A stretch of DNA of 64,000 bases from Mycobacterium sp. PSTR-4-N (GCF_022348085.1 NZ_JAKRFN010000020.1:1-64000); one strand, 5' to 3'; shown: positions 26,632 to 36,376, numbered from the stretch's first letter. Numbers and translations: made by a program. Notes: a model not told the origin generated them from the sequence alone.

Positions 26632-27873
26632 TCAGACCCGGGGCATCTCGGCGTTGATGCGGTCCAGCAGCTGCGGGTAGCGCTTGGCTTCCTTGTGCCC
26701 ACTCGGCTTGCCGCTGCTGACCACCGCGACCGACAGCGCGCGGTCCGGGTCGGCCCACATCGCGATGTCGGTCAGGCCGGTGTGGCCGAAGGCGCCCACC
26801 GCGTCGCGGCCGAACGGGCCGAACCGCCCGGAGCCCAACATGTATCCGGTGCCCCACCGCATCGGCTTCAAGCCGGTCGCCAGGTCGGGCCGCAACCGGC
26901 GCGCCTCTCTGGTCGCCGTGCGCAGCGTCGCCGGCGACATCACCCGAACGCCGTCGAGTTCACCGCCACGGCAGAGGATTTCGGCGAACCGGGACAACTC
27001 GTTGGCGTTCGAGACCGTGCTCGACGACGGGATCACGCTGGTCAGAAACGCCGGGGTGTTGGAGAACGGGATGATCCGCTGCGGCGTGCCGCCGACGGCG
27101 ATCTTGAAGGCTTTCGCGATCGGTGCCGGTAGCGGCTTGCCGGTGACGTGACTGGGTGCCACCAGCGGAACATCCTGTGGTGCAACGCCGTAATTCGTCC
27201 ACCGGAAGTTCAGCGGCGCGAGGATCTCCTCGCGCAGGATGTCGCGGATGCTGCGCCCGGTCGCGGCGTTGATGATCTCGCGCATCAGCGGCCCCCACGT
27301 CACACCGTGATAGATGTGCACCAGACCTGGCGGGTACACCGGCTTCATCTTGCCGAGCATCTCGCGTGCGTAGTCGCTGTCGTCCATCCGTTTCAGATCG
27401 GGGCGCGGACCGGTCGCGAAGGGCACCCCGGCGCTGTGCGTCATCACGTGCCGGATCGTGGTGCGATCCTTCCCGTGGCTGGTGTAGGTCGGCAGGTAGT
27501 CGCAGACCCGGTCCTCGAGGGAGAACACTCCGCGCTCGATGAGCATGTGCGCGATGGTCGTGGTGATCGCCTTGGCCGTCGAGTACACGCAGAACGGGGT
27601 GTCCGTACCGACCACGATCTTCTCGGCGTCGGGCGGATCGGCGGGGCCGTTGCCCCAGGCGTGGCCGATGGCCCGGTCGAGGACGACGCGGCCGTCGCGG
27701 CGTATGCACACCTGGATCGCCGGGTGCATTCCTGCGGCGTACCAGTGCCGAGCGGCCTGCCAGATGCGCTCGACCGCGGCGGGATCGACGCCGGTGTGGT
27801 CCTCGGTGCCGACTGAGGTGACCGCATCGAGGTCGTCGGGGACCGCGATCCGGCCGTCCGCGGCGGAGCTCAG
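26632..27873 (-). CDS. Beta-lactamase-fold serine hydrolase/esterase (EstB type)
   Basis: About 413 residues. The nucleophile motif SxxK is YSTAK within TPFCVYSTAKAITTT, with the class-C-like Tyr in VHIYHGVTWG and GHTGLTDIAMWADP near the C-terminus. Members are esterases or carboxypeptidase-like enzymes; no signal peptide is seen. No ATG, GTG or TTG lies between the end of the upstream secreted-protein gene and an internal ATG about 50 residues in. The conserved region needs a start near 27873, where a CTG overlaps the upstream TGA (CTGA) and GGAGGG sits 5 bases before it. That start is inferred. Confidence 0.8.
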   Translation of the reverse strand: MSSAADGRIAVPDDLDAVTSVGTEDHTGVDPAAVERIWQAARHWYAAGMHPAIQVCIRRDGRVVLDRAIGHAWGNGPADPPDAEKIVVGTDTPFCVYSTAKAITTTIAHMLIERGVFSLEDRVCDYLPTYTSHGKDRTTIRHVMTHSAGVPFATGPRPDLKRMDDSDYAREMLGKMKPVYPPGLVHIYHGVTWGPLMREIINAATGRSIRDILREEILAPLNFRWTNYGVAPQDVPLVAPSHVTGKPLPAPIAKAFKIAVGGTPQRIIPFSNTPAFLTSVIPSSSTVSNANELSRFAEILCRGGELDGVRVMSPATLRTATREARRLRPDLATGLKPMRWGTGYMLGSGRFGPFGRDAVGAFGHTGLTDIAMWADPDRALSVAVVSSGKPSGHKEAKRYPQLLDRINAEMPRV

Positions 27874-28304
27874 CGAGGCCCTCCGTTGAACATGCCACTG
27901 CCGATCGCCTGGGTCAGCGCGCCCAACAGGTCGCCCGGACCCGGCTGGGGCGGCATCGGGGCGTTGGTGAGCTGCCAGGTCTGGCAGTCGCTGGTGGTGA
28001 ACGTCGTGTCGGTCGCGTCGATCTGGACGAACGCCGGCTTCTTCGTCAGAGCGTTGTCGACCAGCTTGTCTCCAGCCGAGCGCTTCCAGTAGCACGCACC
28101 GTTGTCGACAGGGCCGGCGGAGGAGTACACGCCGGGGACGATGTCCTTGCCGACGGCGTACGACCCGTTGGCGTCGATGGTGGTCTTCGGGCCCTCGCCG
28201 GCAGGTGCGGGCGCGGGCGGGGCGGGCTGAGCGTGAGCCAAGGGGACCACGACGCAGGAGCCCGCGAGGGCGATCGCGGCGGTGGCCAGACGCATCGATG
28301 TCAT
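27870..28304 (-). CDS. Small secreted protein of unknown function
   Basis: A 144-residue protein with a signal peptide (hydrophobic 6-22, likely cleavage after AHA at 25) and an Ala/Pro-rich linker. Its compact domain contains VGKDIVPGVYSSAGPVDNGACYWKR in two short conserved blocks and a second Cys in TSDCQTWQL, probably a disulfide. The GxYxxGxDIxPGxY pattern resembles small extracellular actinobacterial domains of unknown role. Its last codons carry the GGAGGG ribosome site for the hydrolase gene, so the two are translationally coupled. Confidence 0.78.
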   Translation of the reverse strand: MTSMRLATAAIALAGSCVVVPLAHAQPAPPAPAPAGEGPKTTIDANGSYAVGKDIVPGVYSSAGPVDNGACYWKRSAGDKLVDNALTKKPAFVQIDATDTTFTTSDCQTWQLTNAPMPPQPGPGDLLGALTQAIGSGMFNGGPR

Positions 28305-28335
28305 GAGTACAGCCTCATAGAAAGCCAGTCTAAGT

Positions 28336-28369
28336 GCTGCGGCGGCGGGCGTGAACCCGCCGCCGCAGC
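28336..28369 (-). terminator. Strong 14-bp-stem hairpin, likely transcription terminator
   Basis: A perfect inverted repeat with arms GCTGCGGCGGCGGG and CCCGCCGCCGCAGC and a 6-base loop lies 19 bases after the stop of the haem-binding-type gene and before the next minus-strand gene. There is no clean U tract, as is common for mycobacterial intrinsic terminators. Confidence 0.6.
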
Positions 28370-28387
28370 CTCGGTGTCCTGCCGGCG

Positions 28388-28792
28388 TCAGCCGGCCATG
28401 AACGTGTCGTAGGCCGACTGCAGATCGGCGGGCAGCACGGTGACGTTGCAGGTGCGCTGCGTGTCGCCGATCGGCGCGAGGATGCCCCGCAGATCGTGGT
28501 ACTCGCCCGGGTTCGCGGTGAAGTAGCCACGCAGGTTGGCCTCGGCCTCGGGACGAGGCTGGCTCATCGCGGCCGTCACGGCCTGGTTGGCGCCGGGATG
28601 GCTGTCGAGGTACTGCCGCGCGGCGGTGGTCGCCGAACCCACGGTGCCCGCGACCTGGCTGGCGGTGCAGCCCGGGGCCGGCTGGGCCGACGCGACCGGC
28701 GCGGCCACGCCGGCTGCGGCCAACCCGCCGAAGACACATGCCGCCCCGACGCGAGCCAGGTTCTTGCGCACGCTGATAGCACTGGAATTCAT
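28388..28792 (-). CDS. Secreted haemophore-like haem-binding protein (MHB domain)
   Basis: A 134-residue secreted protein: signal peptide with cleavage after ASA (about 36), mature start QPAPGCTASQVAGTVG, and helical body AARQYLDSHPGANQAVTAAM, then YFTANPGEYHDLRGILAPI. Cys42 and Cys115 are placed to form a disulfide. This pattern is that of the mycobacterial haemophore haem-binding family (Rv0203 and relatives), thought to bind haem outside the cell. AAGGA precedes the ATG. Haem binding itself is inferred from family. Confidence 0.75.
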   Translation of the reverse strand: MNSSAISVRKNLARVGAACVFGGLAAAGVAAPVASAQPAPGCTASQVAGTVGSATTAARQYLDSHPGANQAVTAAMSQPRPEAEANLRGYFTANPGEYHDLRGILAPIGDTQRTCNVTVLPADLQSAYDTFMAG

Positions 28793-28848
28793 GGTGTTGT
28801 GGTCCTTCTTCGAATGTCGATCGTGTTGCTCGTCCCCGCCCGTAAACC

Positions 28849-28854
28849 ACGGTA
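28849..28854 (-). promoter_or_regulatory. Candidate -10 element for the haemophore-like gene
   Basis: On the minus strand TACCGT fits TANNNT, with TTGAGC 15 bases further upstream (28870-28875) as a weak -35. This would give a 5' leader of about 50 bases. The rest of the 269-base gap (28793-29061) holds a GGTGT-T-ACACC palindrome at 28912-28922 and nothing else I can assign. Confidence 0.3.
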
Positions 28855-29049
28855 GCCGCGCGCCGAGGGGCTCAAACAGGAGAAGGGAACGGTGGTCGGC
28901 GGGGGTGCCGCGGTGTTACACCCCTGGGCGTGACATCGGCAACAAAACGGCCGGGGAGATTGGGTGCTCGGTGAGTTTTCTCAGAATTCCAACCACACTC
29001 TTAGCTGATCGTGATTTGGGTTGTGTCCGAATCGTTATGCGCCGACGGC

Positions 29050-29055
29050 TAATTT
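29050..29055 (+). promoter_or_regulatory. Candidate -10 element for leaderless VOC gene
   Basis: TAATTT fits TANNNT and ends 6 bases before the GTG at 29062, which has no good ribosome site. A leaderless transcript beginning at the start codon is likely. Confidence 0.4.
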
Positions 29056-29061
29056 GGTGGC

Positions 29062-29466
29062 GTGAAGTTGGAATTGCTGATGCCCGGCATCGAGGTGGGA
29101 CTCGTCACCACGAACCTCGACGCGATGACCGCGTTCTACGAAGGCTTCCTCGAACTCGAACCGCAGGGCGAGATCGAGTTCTCGGGCGGGTCTCAGCGCC
29201 GCTATTCCCTGGGGGCGTGTGTCCTCAAGCTGGTCACCTACACCACCCCGCCGGCGCCGGCCGTGCCCGGCGGCGGCCGGACCCAAGCCGGCCTGCGGTA
29301 TTTCACGATCGGGGTCACCGGGCTGCGCGGCGTCGCTGACGCGTTCGAGGCGTCGCCCTACGAGGTCGTCGAGCCACCGACCGAGTTCGCGCCGGTGCCC
29401 GGGATGGGGTTCATGTTCGTCGCCGACCCCGACGGCAACCACATCGAGCTGTTCGGCACCCTGTGA
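29062..29466 (+). CDS. VOC family protein
   Basis: A 134-residue single-domain VOC protein: GIEVGLVTTNLDAMTAFYEG at the start, RRYSLGACVLKLVTY, and the C-terminal FVADPDGNHIELFG with His and Glu in usual metal-binding positions. This suggests a lyase, dioxygenase or isomerase-type activity with unknown substrate. GTG at 29062 appears leaderless. It overlaps the rhomboid gene by 4 bases. Confidence 0.82.
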   Translation: MKLELLMPGIEVGLVTTNLDAMTAFYEGFLELEPQGEIEFSGGSQRRYSLGACVLKLVTYTTPPAPAVPGGGRTQAGLRYFTIGVTGLRGVADAFEASPYEVVEPPTEFAPVPGMGFMFVADPDGNHIELFGTL

Positions 29467-30323
29467 GTCAGCCCGGTTACCCACCCCCGCCGCCGGCGAT
29501 GTGCTACCGCCACCCGGACCGGCCGACCTACGTGCGCTGCACCCGCTGCAACCGCTACGTCTGCGGCGAGTGCATGCACAGTGCCGCAGTGGGCCACCAG
29601 TGTGCCGAGTGTGTCGGCGCCGGCGCCCGATCGGTGCGTCAGGCGACCACCCCGTTCGGCGCGGTGGCGCGCCGGTCGACGACGCCGGCGGTCACGTACA
29701 CGCTGATCGGGATCAACGTCGCGATGTTCGTCCTGCAGATGGCTCTGCCGGGGTTGGAGCGCGCCCTGGCGCTCTGGCCGGTCGCCGTCGCCGACGGTGA
29801 GTGGTATCGGCTGCTGACGTCGGCGTTCCTGCACTTCGGGTTCGCCCACATCGCGTTCAACATGCTTGCGCTGTACTTCGTGGGTCCGCCCCTGGAGATC
29901 GCACTGGGCCGGTTGCGCTTCGCCGCGCTGTATCTGCTCAGTGCACTCGGGGGCGCCGCGCTGGCGTATCTGCTGACGCTCAACGCGCTGACCGCGGGGG
30001 CCTCGGGGGCGGTGTTCGGTCTGTTCGGCGCGACGTTCGTGGTGGGCAGGCGCCTGAACATGGACGTCCGCGGGGTGATGGCGGTGATCGTGCTGAACCT
30101 GGCGTTCACGTTCGTCTTCCCTCTGATCAGCGGGCAGAACATCAGCTGGCAGGGCCACATCGGCGGGCTGATCACCGGAGCCGCGGTGGCCGCCGCCTAC
30201 GCCTACGCGCCGCGCGCCCAGCGCACGGCTGTGCAGCTGGGCGCGAGCGCCGCGATCCTGGTCCTGATCGTCGCCGTAGTGCTGTGGCGTACGGCCGACC
30301 TGCGGGCGACGTTCGGCCTATAG
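29463..30323 (+). CDS. Rhomboid-family intramembrane serine protease with N-terminal zinc-finger
   Basis: This 286-residue protein starts with a B-box-like Cys/His cluster (CYRHPDRPTYVRCTRCN, then YVCGECM and HQCAECV). About six to seven membrane segments follow with the rhomboid catalytic Ser181 in GASGAVFG and His232 in GHIGGL. The WYRLLTSAFLHFGFAHIAFNM region holds the loop HxxxxxHxxxN. Rhomboids cleave transmembrane substrates within the bilayer. GTG at 29463 is coupled to the VOC stop. Confidence 0.92.
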   Translation: MSQPGYPPPPPAMCYRHPDRPTYVRCTRCNRYVCGECMHSAAVGHQCAECVGAGARSVRQATTPFGAVARRSTTPAVTYTLIGINVAMFVLQMALPGLERALALWPVAVADGEWYRLLTSAFLHFGFAHIAFNMLALYFVGPPLEIALGRLRFAALYLLSALGGAALAYLLTLNALTAGASGAVFGLFGATFVVGRRLNMDVRGVMAVIVLNLAFTFVFPLISGQNISWQGHIGGLITGAAVAAAYAYAPRAQRTAVQLGASAAILVLIVAVVLWRTADLRATFGL

Positions 30324-30341
30324 CCGATCGGCGGCCGGCTA
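30321..30341. terminator. Short inverted repeat between convergent stops
   Basis: TAGCCG and CGGCTA pair across 9 bases exactly where the rhomboid stop (plus) and the APC permease stop (minus) face each other. It is a weak candidate for a bidirectional terminator. Confidence 0.25.
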
Positions 30342-31823
30342 GATGCGGTCGCCGAGCGTGGAGTTGAGCTCTGCATAGCGGCGCGGGGAGCGCGCGCGGA
30401 TCACATACGCACCGATGACGCCGATGATCAGGGATGCGAACAGCATGGTGGTGAAGGTGATCTGCAGCCACCCTCCCCCGCCGAGCAGGACGTCCATGCC
30501 CGTGATCGCGTACCAGAGGAACGGCAGCAGTCCGGCGACGCCGAGCAGGGGGGCGATGAAGGTGTTCCAGGGCCGCTTGTCGACATTCGACCGGCGGAAG
30601 AACACGAAGATGGCGATGCTGGCGATGGTCTGCAGCAGGATGATGCCGGCGGCGCCGACGCCGGTCCACCAGGTGAACAGGGTGGTGTAGGGATCGAGCC
30701 GGAAGATCGCGAAGACGGCGACGACGACAGCGACCATGGCGATCTGCACGTAACAGGCCAGTGCCGGCGATTTGCGTGTCGGATGGGTCGTGCCCAGCCG
30801 AGACCAGATGACGCCCTGACGACCCAGCGAGTACAGGTAGCGGGCGACGTTGTTGTGGAACGTCAGGATGGCGGCGAACAGGCTGGTGATGACCAGGAGC
30901 TGAAAGGCCTCCGTGCCGGCGCGGCCGAGGACGCTGTCGCTCACGGCGAAGACCAGGTTGCCGCCTTCGGTTCCGGCGAGCTCGACGATGTTCCCGACGC
31001 CCACGGCGTTGACGATGAGGAATGCGGTGACGGCGTAGAACACCCCCATGAAGATCACCGCGGCGTATGTGGCGCGCGGGACGGTGCGTTTGGGGTCTTT
31101 GGCTTCTTCGCCGTAGATGGCCGTGCCCTCGAAGCCGATGAACGAGGCATGAGCGAACATCAGCGCGACACCGATCGCACCGGCGAACACCGCCGAGGGA
31201 GCGAACGGTTCGAGCGAATAATCACTGAGGGGATTGGGTGAGTTCACGAGGATGCCGATGTTGAGCACCAGGATGACACCGGTCTCGAGGGTCAACAGCA
31301 CAGCCAGCACGCGGGCACCCGCGTGGATCTGGCGGACGCCGAGGAAGAGTGACGCACCCATGGCCAGACCCGAGAAGACCCACCACGGGACGCCGACACC
31401 GGTGTGCCGAGAGGTGAATTCGGCTGCGTAGTAGCCGAAGCCGCCGATGACTCCGAGCTGGATGGCGTTGTAGGCGAAGATCGCCAGGGAGGCCGACCCG
31501 AGACCCATCGGTCTGCCGAGACCCCGGGTGATGAACGCGTAGAAGGCGCCGGCGTTGGTGATGTGCTTGCTCATGGCGACGTAGCCGACCGCGAAGACGG
31601 TCAGCACGACCGCCACGGCGACGAAGGCGCCCGCGATCCCGACGCCGTTGCCGGAGCCGATGATCACCGGGAACAGCGCCACGACCACAGTCAGCGGGGC
31701 GGCAGCGGCGACCACGAAGAACACGATGCCGAGTACACCGATCTGGTTGCGAGCCAGGCTTTCCGAGCCGTCAGGCGAGTCCTTCAGGGTGGCCAACGAC
31801 TGGGGGTCATCCTGGTGCAGCAT
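30339..31823 (-). CDS. APC-superfamily amino acid/amine permease
   Basis: A 494-residue transporter with about twelve hydrophobic segments. It shows the N-terminal LARNQIGVLGIVFFVVAAAA helix with the broken first segment typical of APC transporters, and SFIGFEGTAIYGEEAKDPKR, the hallmark of the amino acid/polyamine/organocation family. Last gene of the minus-strand operon with the PYROXD2-like, RedY-like and aldehyde dehydrogenase genes (30-base spacing; GAAGGA ribosome site). It probably imports the amine or amino acid handled by this block. Confidence 0.9.
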   Translation of the reverse strand: MLHQDDPQSLATLKDSPDGSESLARNQIGVLGIVFFVVAAAAPLTVVVALFPVIIGSGNGVGIAGAFVAVAVVLTVFAVGYVAMSKHITNAGAFYAFITRGLGRPMGLGSASLAIFAYNAIQLGVIGGFGYYAAEFTSRHTGVGVPWWVFSGLAMGASLFLGVRQIHAGARVLAVLLTLETGVILVLNIGILVNSPNPLSDYSLEPFAPSAVFAGAIGVALMFAHASFIGFEGTAIYGEEAKDPKRTVPRATYAAVIFMGVFYAVTAFLIVNAVGVGNIVELAGTEGGNLVFAVSDSVLGRAGTEAFQLLVITSLFAAILTFHNNVARYLYSLGRQGVIWSRLGTTHPTRKSPALACYVQIAMVAVVVAVFAIFRLDPYTTLFTWWTGVGAAGIILLQTIASIAIFVFFRRSNVDKRPWNTFIAPLLGVAGLLPFLWYAITGMDVLLGGGGWLQITFTTMLFASLIIGVIGAYVIRARSPRRYAELNSTLGDRI

Positions 31824-31853
31824 GGCGGTCCTTCGGGGGTTGAGTGGGGTCGG

Positions 31854-33593
31854 TTAACGGGTGGTCTTGCTGCGTGCCGCGAACTTGACGACCTTGCGCA
31901 GGGCGGGGCTGCTCGCCACGGTGTAGCCGAGCTTCTTGCCGGTCTTGGTGTCCATGACGGTCTCCATGGCACGGTCGATGACACCGGCCTTGGGCGCCGG
32001 GCCGACGCGCTGCGCAGTCGGTGCGGGGGTTCCGTTCAGGTCGGCGATGACGACCTGAGCGGCGTTGTGGCCGTTGGCGCCCATTACTCCGCCGCCGGGG
32101 TGAGTGCCGGAGCCGCAGAGGTAGTAGTTGTCGACCGGGGTGCGGTAGTCGGCCAGTTCGGGGGTGGGCCGGTTGTTGAAGAGCTGGTCGAAGAACATCG
32201 CGCCGTGGAAGATGTTGCCGCCGGTCAGCCCGTAGTCGCGTTCGAGGTCCTTCGGGGTGATGATGACCCGCTCGAGGATGTGGCCGCGCAGGTTGGGCGC
32301 GTACCTGTACAGCACCTCCAGCACACGGTCCGCCCAGTCCTCGCGGATGGTGTCCCAGTCGGTGCCGGCCAGTTCGAACGGCAGCTGTTGCACGCCCAGC
32401 GTCATCGTGTGCTTGCCCTCGGGAGCCAGGGTCGAATCGTGCGTGGACTGGATGACAGCCTCGATCACGAAGTCGTCCGGGATCTCACCGCGCCGCTCGG
32501 CTTCCCAGGCGCGCTCGAAGTTCTCGATCGAGGCACCCATGATCGCCTGCGCCTGGTGCTGGGGCCCCTGCACGCCGGCGGGGAAGCCGATGTAGTCGGG
32601 GAGCTCGTCGATCAACAGGTGGATGCGGGCCATCGAGCCGCGGGCGTCGTAGTCCTGCAGTTTGGCGGTGAGTTTCGCATCGACGGCACCGGCCGGTAGC
32701 AGGTGCAGCATGGAGCGTTGCGGGTCGGCGTTGGAGATCACCGTGCGCGCCGAAATAATCTGTCCGTCAGCCAGTTTCACGCCAGTGGCTTGGCCTCGGC
32801 TGACCACGACCCGTTCGACCGGGGAGGAGAGCCGGATCTCGGCGCCATGTGCCTGTGCGCTGCGGGCCATGGCCTGGGTGATGCCGCCCATGCCTCCCTT
32901 GACGAAACCCCACTGGCCGAGCGTGCCCTTGAACTCTCCGACCGAGTGATGCCCGTAGACGTAGCCGGTGCCGGGGGTGGACGGGCCGCCCCACACGGAG
33001 ATCATGCCGAAGAAGGTGAACAGACCCTTGATGTGTTCGTTCTCGAAGTACCGGTCCAGCAGATCCTTCGTCGAGAGCAACACCATCTCGTTGAAGAGAT
33101 CCTCGGCGCCGGCGGCCTCGAAGGCGGCCAGCACCTGGGAGCGGCTGGGGGCCGGCGAGAGCAGGAACGGCGTGAGAATGGACGCGAATTTCTTGACACG
33201 CAAACCGAATTCGAGGAAGGCGGCGGCATCGCGCGCGGAGAACTTCTCGATCTCCCTGAGGGTCTTGTCCATGTCCTTCCACACGAACAGATGGCTGCCG
33301 TCCGGGAAGATGCTGACCTCACTGGCTGCGGTCTGATACATCTCCAAGCCGTAGCGCTCCAGCTCCAGATCGGCGATGATCTCCGGGCGCAGCAGGCTGG
33401 CGATGAACGCACACGACGACCAGGTGGCGCCGGCGATGAGTTCCTCACTCGTACACGCGCCGCCGACGACATCGCGGGCCTCCAGGACCAGGACCTTCTT
33501 GCCCGCACGGGCCAGATATCCGGCGGTGATCAGACCGTTGTGGCCCGCGCCGATCACGATGGTGTCGTAGTCGGGGGCGGTGGTGGATGTCAT
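31854..33593 (-). CDS. FAD-dependent oxidoreductase, phytoene-desaturase/PYROXD2-like
   Basis: The 579-residue flavoprotein begins with a Rossmann motif DTIVIGAGHNGLITAGYLAR and ARDVVGGACTSEE. The C-terminal FAD segment YYLCGSGTHPGGGVMGANGH is characteristic of the PYROXD2/CrtO/CrtI superfamily. It is not a carotenoid-cluster neighbour here: it is coupled (ATGA) to a RedY-like gene in an amine/aldehyde operon. ATG at 33593 has GGGAGAAC upstream; a longer frame runs into the RedY-like gene and is rejected. The substrate is unknown; amine or unsaturated-acid oxidation are possible. Confidence 0.85.
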   Translation of the reverse strand: MTSTTAPDYDTIVIGAGHNGLITAGYLARAGKKVLVLEARDVVGGACTSEELIAGATWSSCAFIASLLRPEIIADLELERYGLEMYQTAASEVSIFPDGSHLFVWKDMDKTLREIEKFSARDAAAFLEFGLRVKKFASILTPFLLSPAPSRSQVLAAFEAAGAEDLFNEMVLLSTKDLLDRYFENEHIKGLFTFFGMISVWGGPSTPGTGYVYGHHSVGEFKGTLGQWGFVKGGMGGITQAMARSAQAHGAEIRLSSPVERVVVSRGQATGVKLADGQIISARTVISNADPQRSMLHLLPAGAVDAKLTAKLQDYDARGSMARIHLLIDELPDYIGFPAGVQGPQHQAQAIMGASIENFERAWEAERRGEIPDDFVIEAVIQSTHDSTLAPEGKHTMTLGVQQLPFELAGTDWDTIREDWADRVLEVLYRYAPNLRGHILERVIITPKDLERDYGLTGGNIFHGAMFFDQLFNNRPTPELADYRTPVDNYYLCGSGTHPGGGVMGANGHNAAQVVIADLNGTPAPTAQRVGPAPKAGVIDRAMETVMDTKTGKKLGYTVASSPALRKVVKFAARSKTTR

Positions 33594-33934
33594 TGGTGTT
33601 CTCCCGGGATGGCGTGAGTGAAGTAGGTGCGGACGGTGGCCGGGTCGACGAGTCGGTCGAACCCCGCGATGACGGGTTTCATGCTCGGGTGGTGGTCGCG
33701 GAACTGCTCCCAATCGGCCCAGTCGGTGACCTCCATGACCTCCAGGATGTCGGCCGGAGCACCGTCAGGTGCATCGTTGACGCGGAACGCTTCGAAGCGT
33801 CGAACGAGATCACTGCGGGCGAGGCACGTCGGCCGGTCCAGCTCGGTGGAGAACCGCTCGAACTCGGCCGGATCGACGCCGGGCAACATGGAGAACAGAT
33901 TCACCGCTACCACCGTGCGGTTGTGAACAGTCAT
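33590..33934 (-). CDS. Small ferredoxin-like-fold protein, RedY/HapK-like
   Basis: A 114-residue dimeric alpha/beta-barrel-type protein: VVAVNLFSMLPGVDPAEFER, then DILEVMEVTDWADWEQFRD, and a C-terminal TYFTHAIPGE. The pattern recalls RedY/HapK proteins from prodiginine pathways and similar ABM-type small enzymes. It is sandwiched between the aldehyde dehydrogenase and the PYROXD2-like gene, with which it overlaps by 4 bases. A role as an accessory oxygenase or isomerase is speculation. Confidence 0.65.
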   Translation of the reverse strand: MTVHNRTVVAVNLFSMLPGVDPAEFERFSTELDRPTCLARSDLVRRFEAFRVNDAPDGAPADILEVMEVTDWADWEQFRDHHPSMKPVIAGFDRLVDPATVRTYFTHAIPGEHQ

Positions 33935-33974
33935 CGCAGGACCTCTGAAATCGTTGTGCAGCTCGGGGTTTCGT

Positions 33975-35408
<1,434 letters not shown>

Positions 35409-35465
35409 GAAAGTTCTTCTCCAAGTCAGTGAGAGAGGTAGGCCCGCCGAGCGGACATGCTCAAG

Positions 35466-35475
35466 TGTTGAACAG
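35466..35475. promoter_or_regulatory. Candidate GntR operator, aldehyde dehydrogenase operon
   Basis: TGTTGAACAG lies in the leader of the minus operon. The minus-strand TAAGTT (35487-35492) would place transcription start near 35480, so a bound repressor would block early elongation. The identical ten bases recur upstream of the regulator gene. Confidence 0.5.
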
Positions 35476-35605
35476 TTGACATGGAGAACTTAAGCACAGG
35501 GTTCAGGTGTCCGCAAGACGAGCGGTCAGAAAAATCGTGGTGGTGATACGGGCGTCATCAGCGCGGGCGTCGCGCCGGCGCGGCGACTACCGACGCGAGT
35601 CCGGT

Positions 35606-36283
35606 TCAGCCCGCACTGCGGGCGGCGAGGATCTTGCGAACTTCGTCACGGTTCTCGGTGATGATCTCGGCGATCGTGTCGCGAGCTGCGACGGGATCCC
35701 GGGAGGTGAAGGCCGCCACGATGCGCTGGTGCTCGTCTTCGAGTCCGGATCCGGTCTCGTACTCGTGGTGATCCAACGAGAGAACCAGCAGGAAATAGCG
35801 GAGATCGCCGAGTAATTCGGAGTAGAACTTGTCGAGCCGCGGACTGTTCATGAGACCGACGATGGCGCGGTGGATGTCCAGATCCTTCTCCACGATGATG
35901 CGCGGATCGTGGGTCGTCATGGCACTTTTCAGCGCCTCCATGGCGTTGAGCAACGGCTCGAGATCCGTCTCGGGTCCCAGTGACGCCGCGGCCGCGGTCT
36001 CCAAGTGCAGACGAGCGCGGTAGATGTCGAGAACCTCCTCATCGGAGGGGTCCCACACCACCAGGCCGCGGTTGAAGGTGTAGCGCACCAGCCCGGTGCC
36101 CTGCAGGAGTCGCACGGCTTCTCGCACGGTGTTGCGCGAGATGCCCAGGGCGTCGGCGACCACGGCTTCCCGGATGCGCTCACCGGGTTTGAGTTCGCCT
36201 TCGAGGATCATGTCCATCAATCCATCGGCGATCTGCTGCGCACTACTGCGCCCGACGATCTGAATCCGTTCGGCGATGGACAT
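35606..36283 (-). CDS. GntR-family (FadR/FCD) transcriptional regulator
   Basis: A 225-residue regulator: N-terminal winged helix (LKPGERIREAVVADALGIS, then RNTVREAVRLLQGTGLV) and a C-terminal FCD ligand-binding helical domain with metal-type residues (DLDIHRAIVGLMNSP, EDEHQRIVAAF). FCD proteins are usually repressors released by a small carboxylic or amino acid. ATG at 36283 is chosen over an upstream in-frame ATG at 36337 that would cover the operator. It lies between the two operons it is proposed to control. Confidence 0.9.
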   Translation of the reverse strand: MSIAERIQIVGRSSAQQIADGLMDMILEGELKPGERIREAVVADALGISRNTVREAVRLLQGTGLVRYTFNRGLVVWDPSDEEVLDIYRARLHLETAAAASLGPETDLEPLLNAMEALKSAMTTHDPRIIVEKDLDIHRAIVGLMNSPRLDKFYSELLGDLRYFLLVLSLDHHEYETGSGLEDEHQRIVAAFTSRDPVAARDTIAEIITENRDEVRKILAARSAG

Positions 36284-36298
36284 GGCTTCAGCGTACAA

Positions 36299-36309
36299 CT
36301 GTTGAACAG
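36299..36309. promoter_or_regulatory. Candidate GntR operator, autoregulatory
   Basis: CTGTTGAACAG is a perfect palindrome with a single central base, 15 bases upstream of the regulator ATG at 36283. It shares TGTTGAACAG exactly with the aldehyde dehydrogenase site. Confidence 0.5.
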
Positions 36310-36363
36310 CCGTTCCGATCGCTCGTCGGCGCAGCACGCTGGGCGGCTGGACTCAGCCTGCTC

Positions 36364-36376
36364 TAATGTTCTACAG
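36364..36376 (+). promoter_or_regulatory. Candidate promoter -10 with overlapping GntR operator, kinase operon
   Basis: TAATGT (36364-36369) fits TANNNT and overlaps TGTTCTACAG (36367-36376), which matches the other two elements at eight of ten positions. A transcript from about 36376 would have a leader of some 65 bases before the kinase ATG at 36441. Confidence 0.45.

Noticed and set aside
31854..33593. Carotenoid biosynthesis (phytoene desaturase) as the role of the FAD protein
   Set aside because: No crtB, crtE or other carotenoid gene is nearby; the C-terminal motif fits PYROXD2-like proteins and the operon is amine/aldehyde related.
33590..33934. Prodiginine biosynthesis on the basis of the RedY/HapK resemblance
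   Set aside because: No other prodiginine gene is present; the resemblance is only to a small fold used in several pathways.
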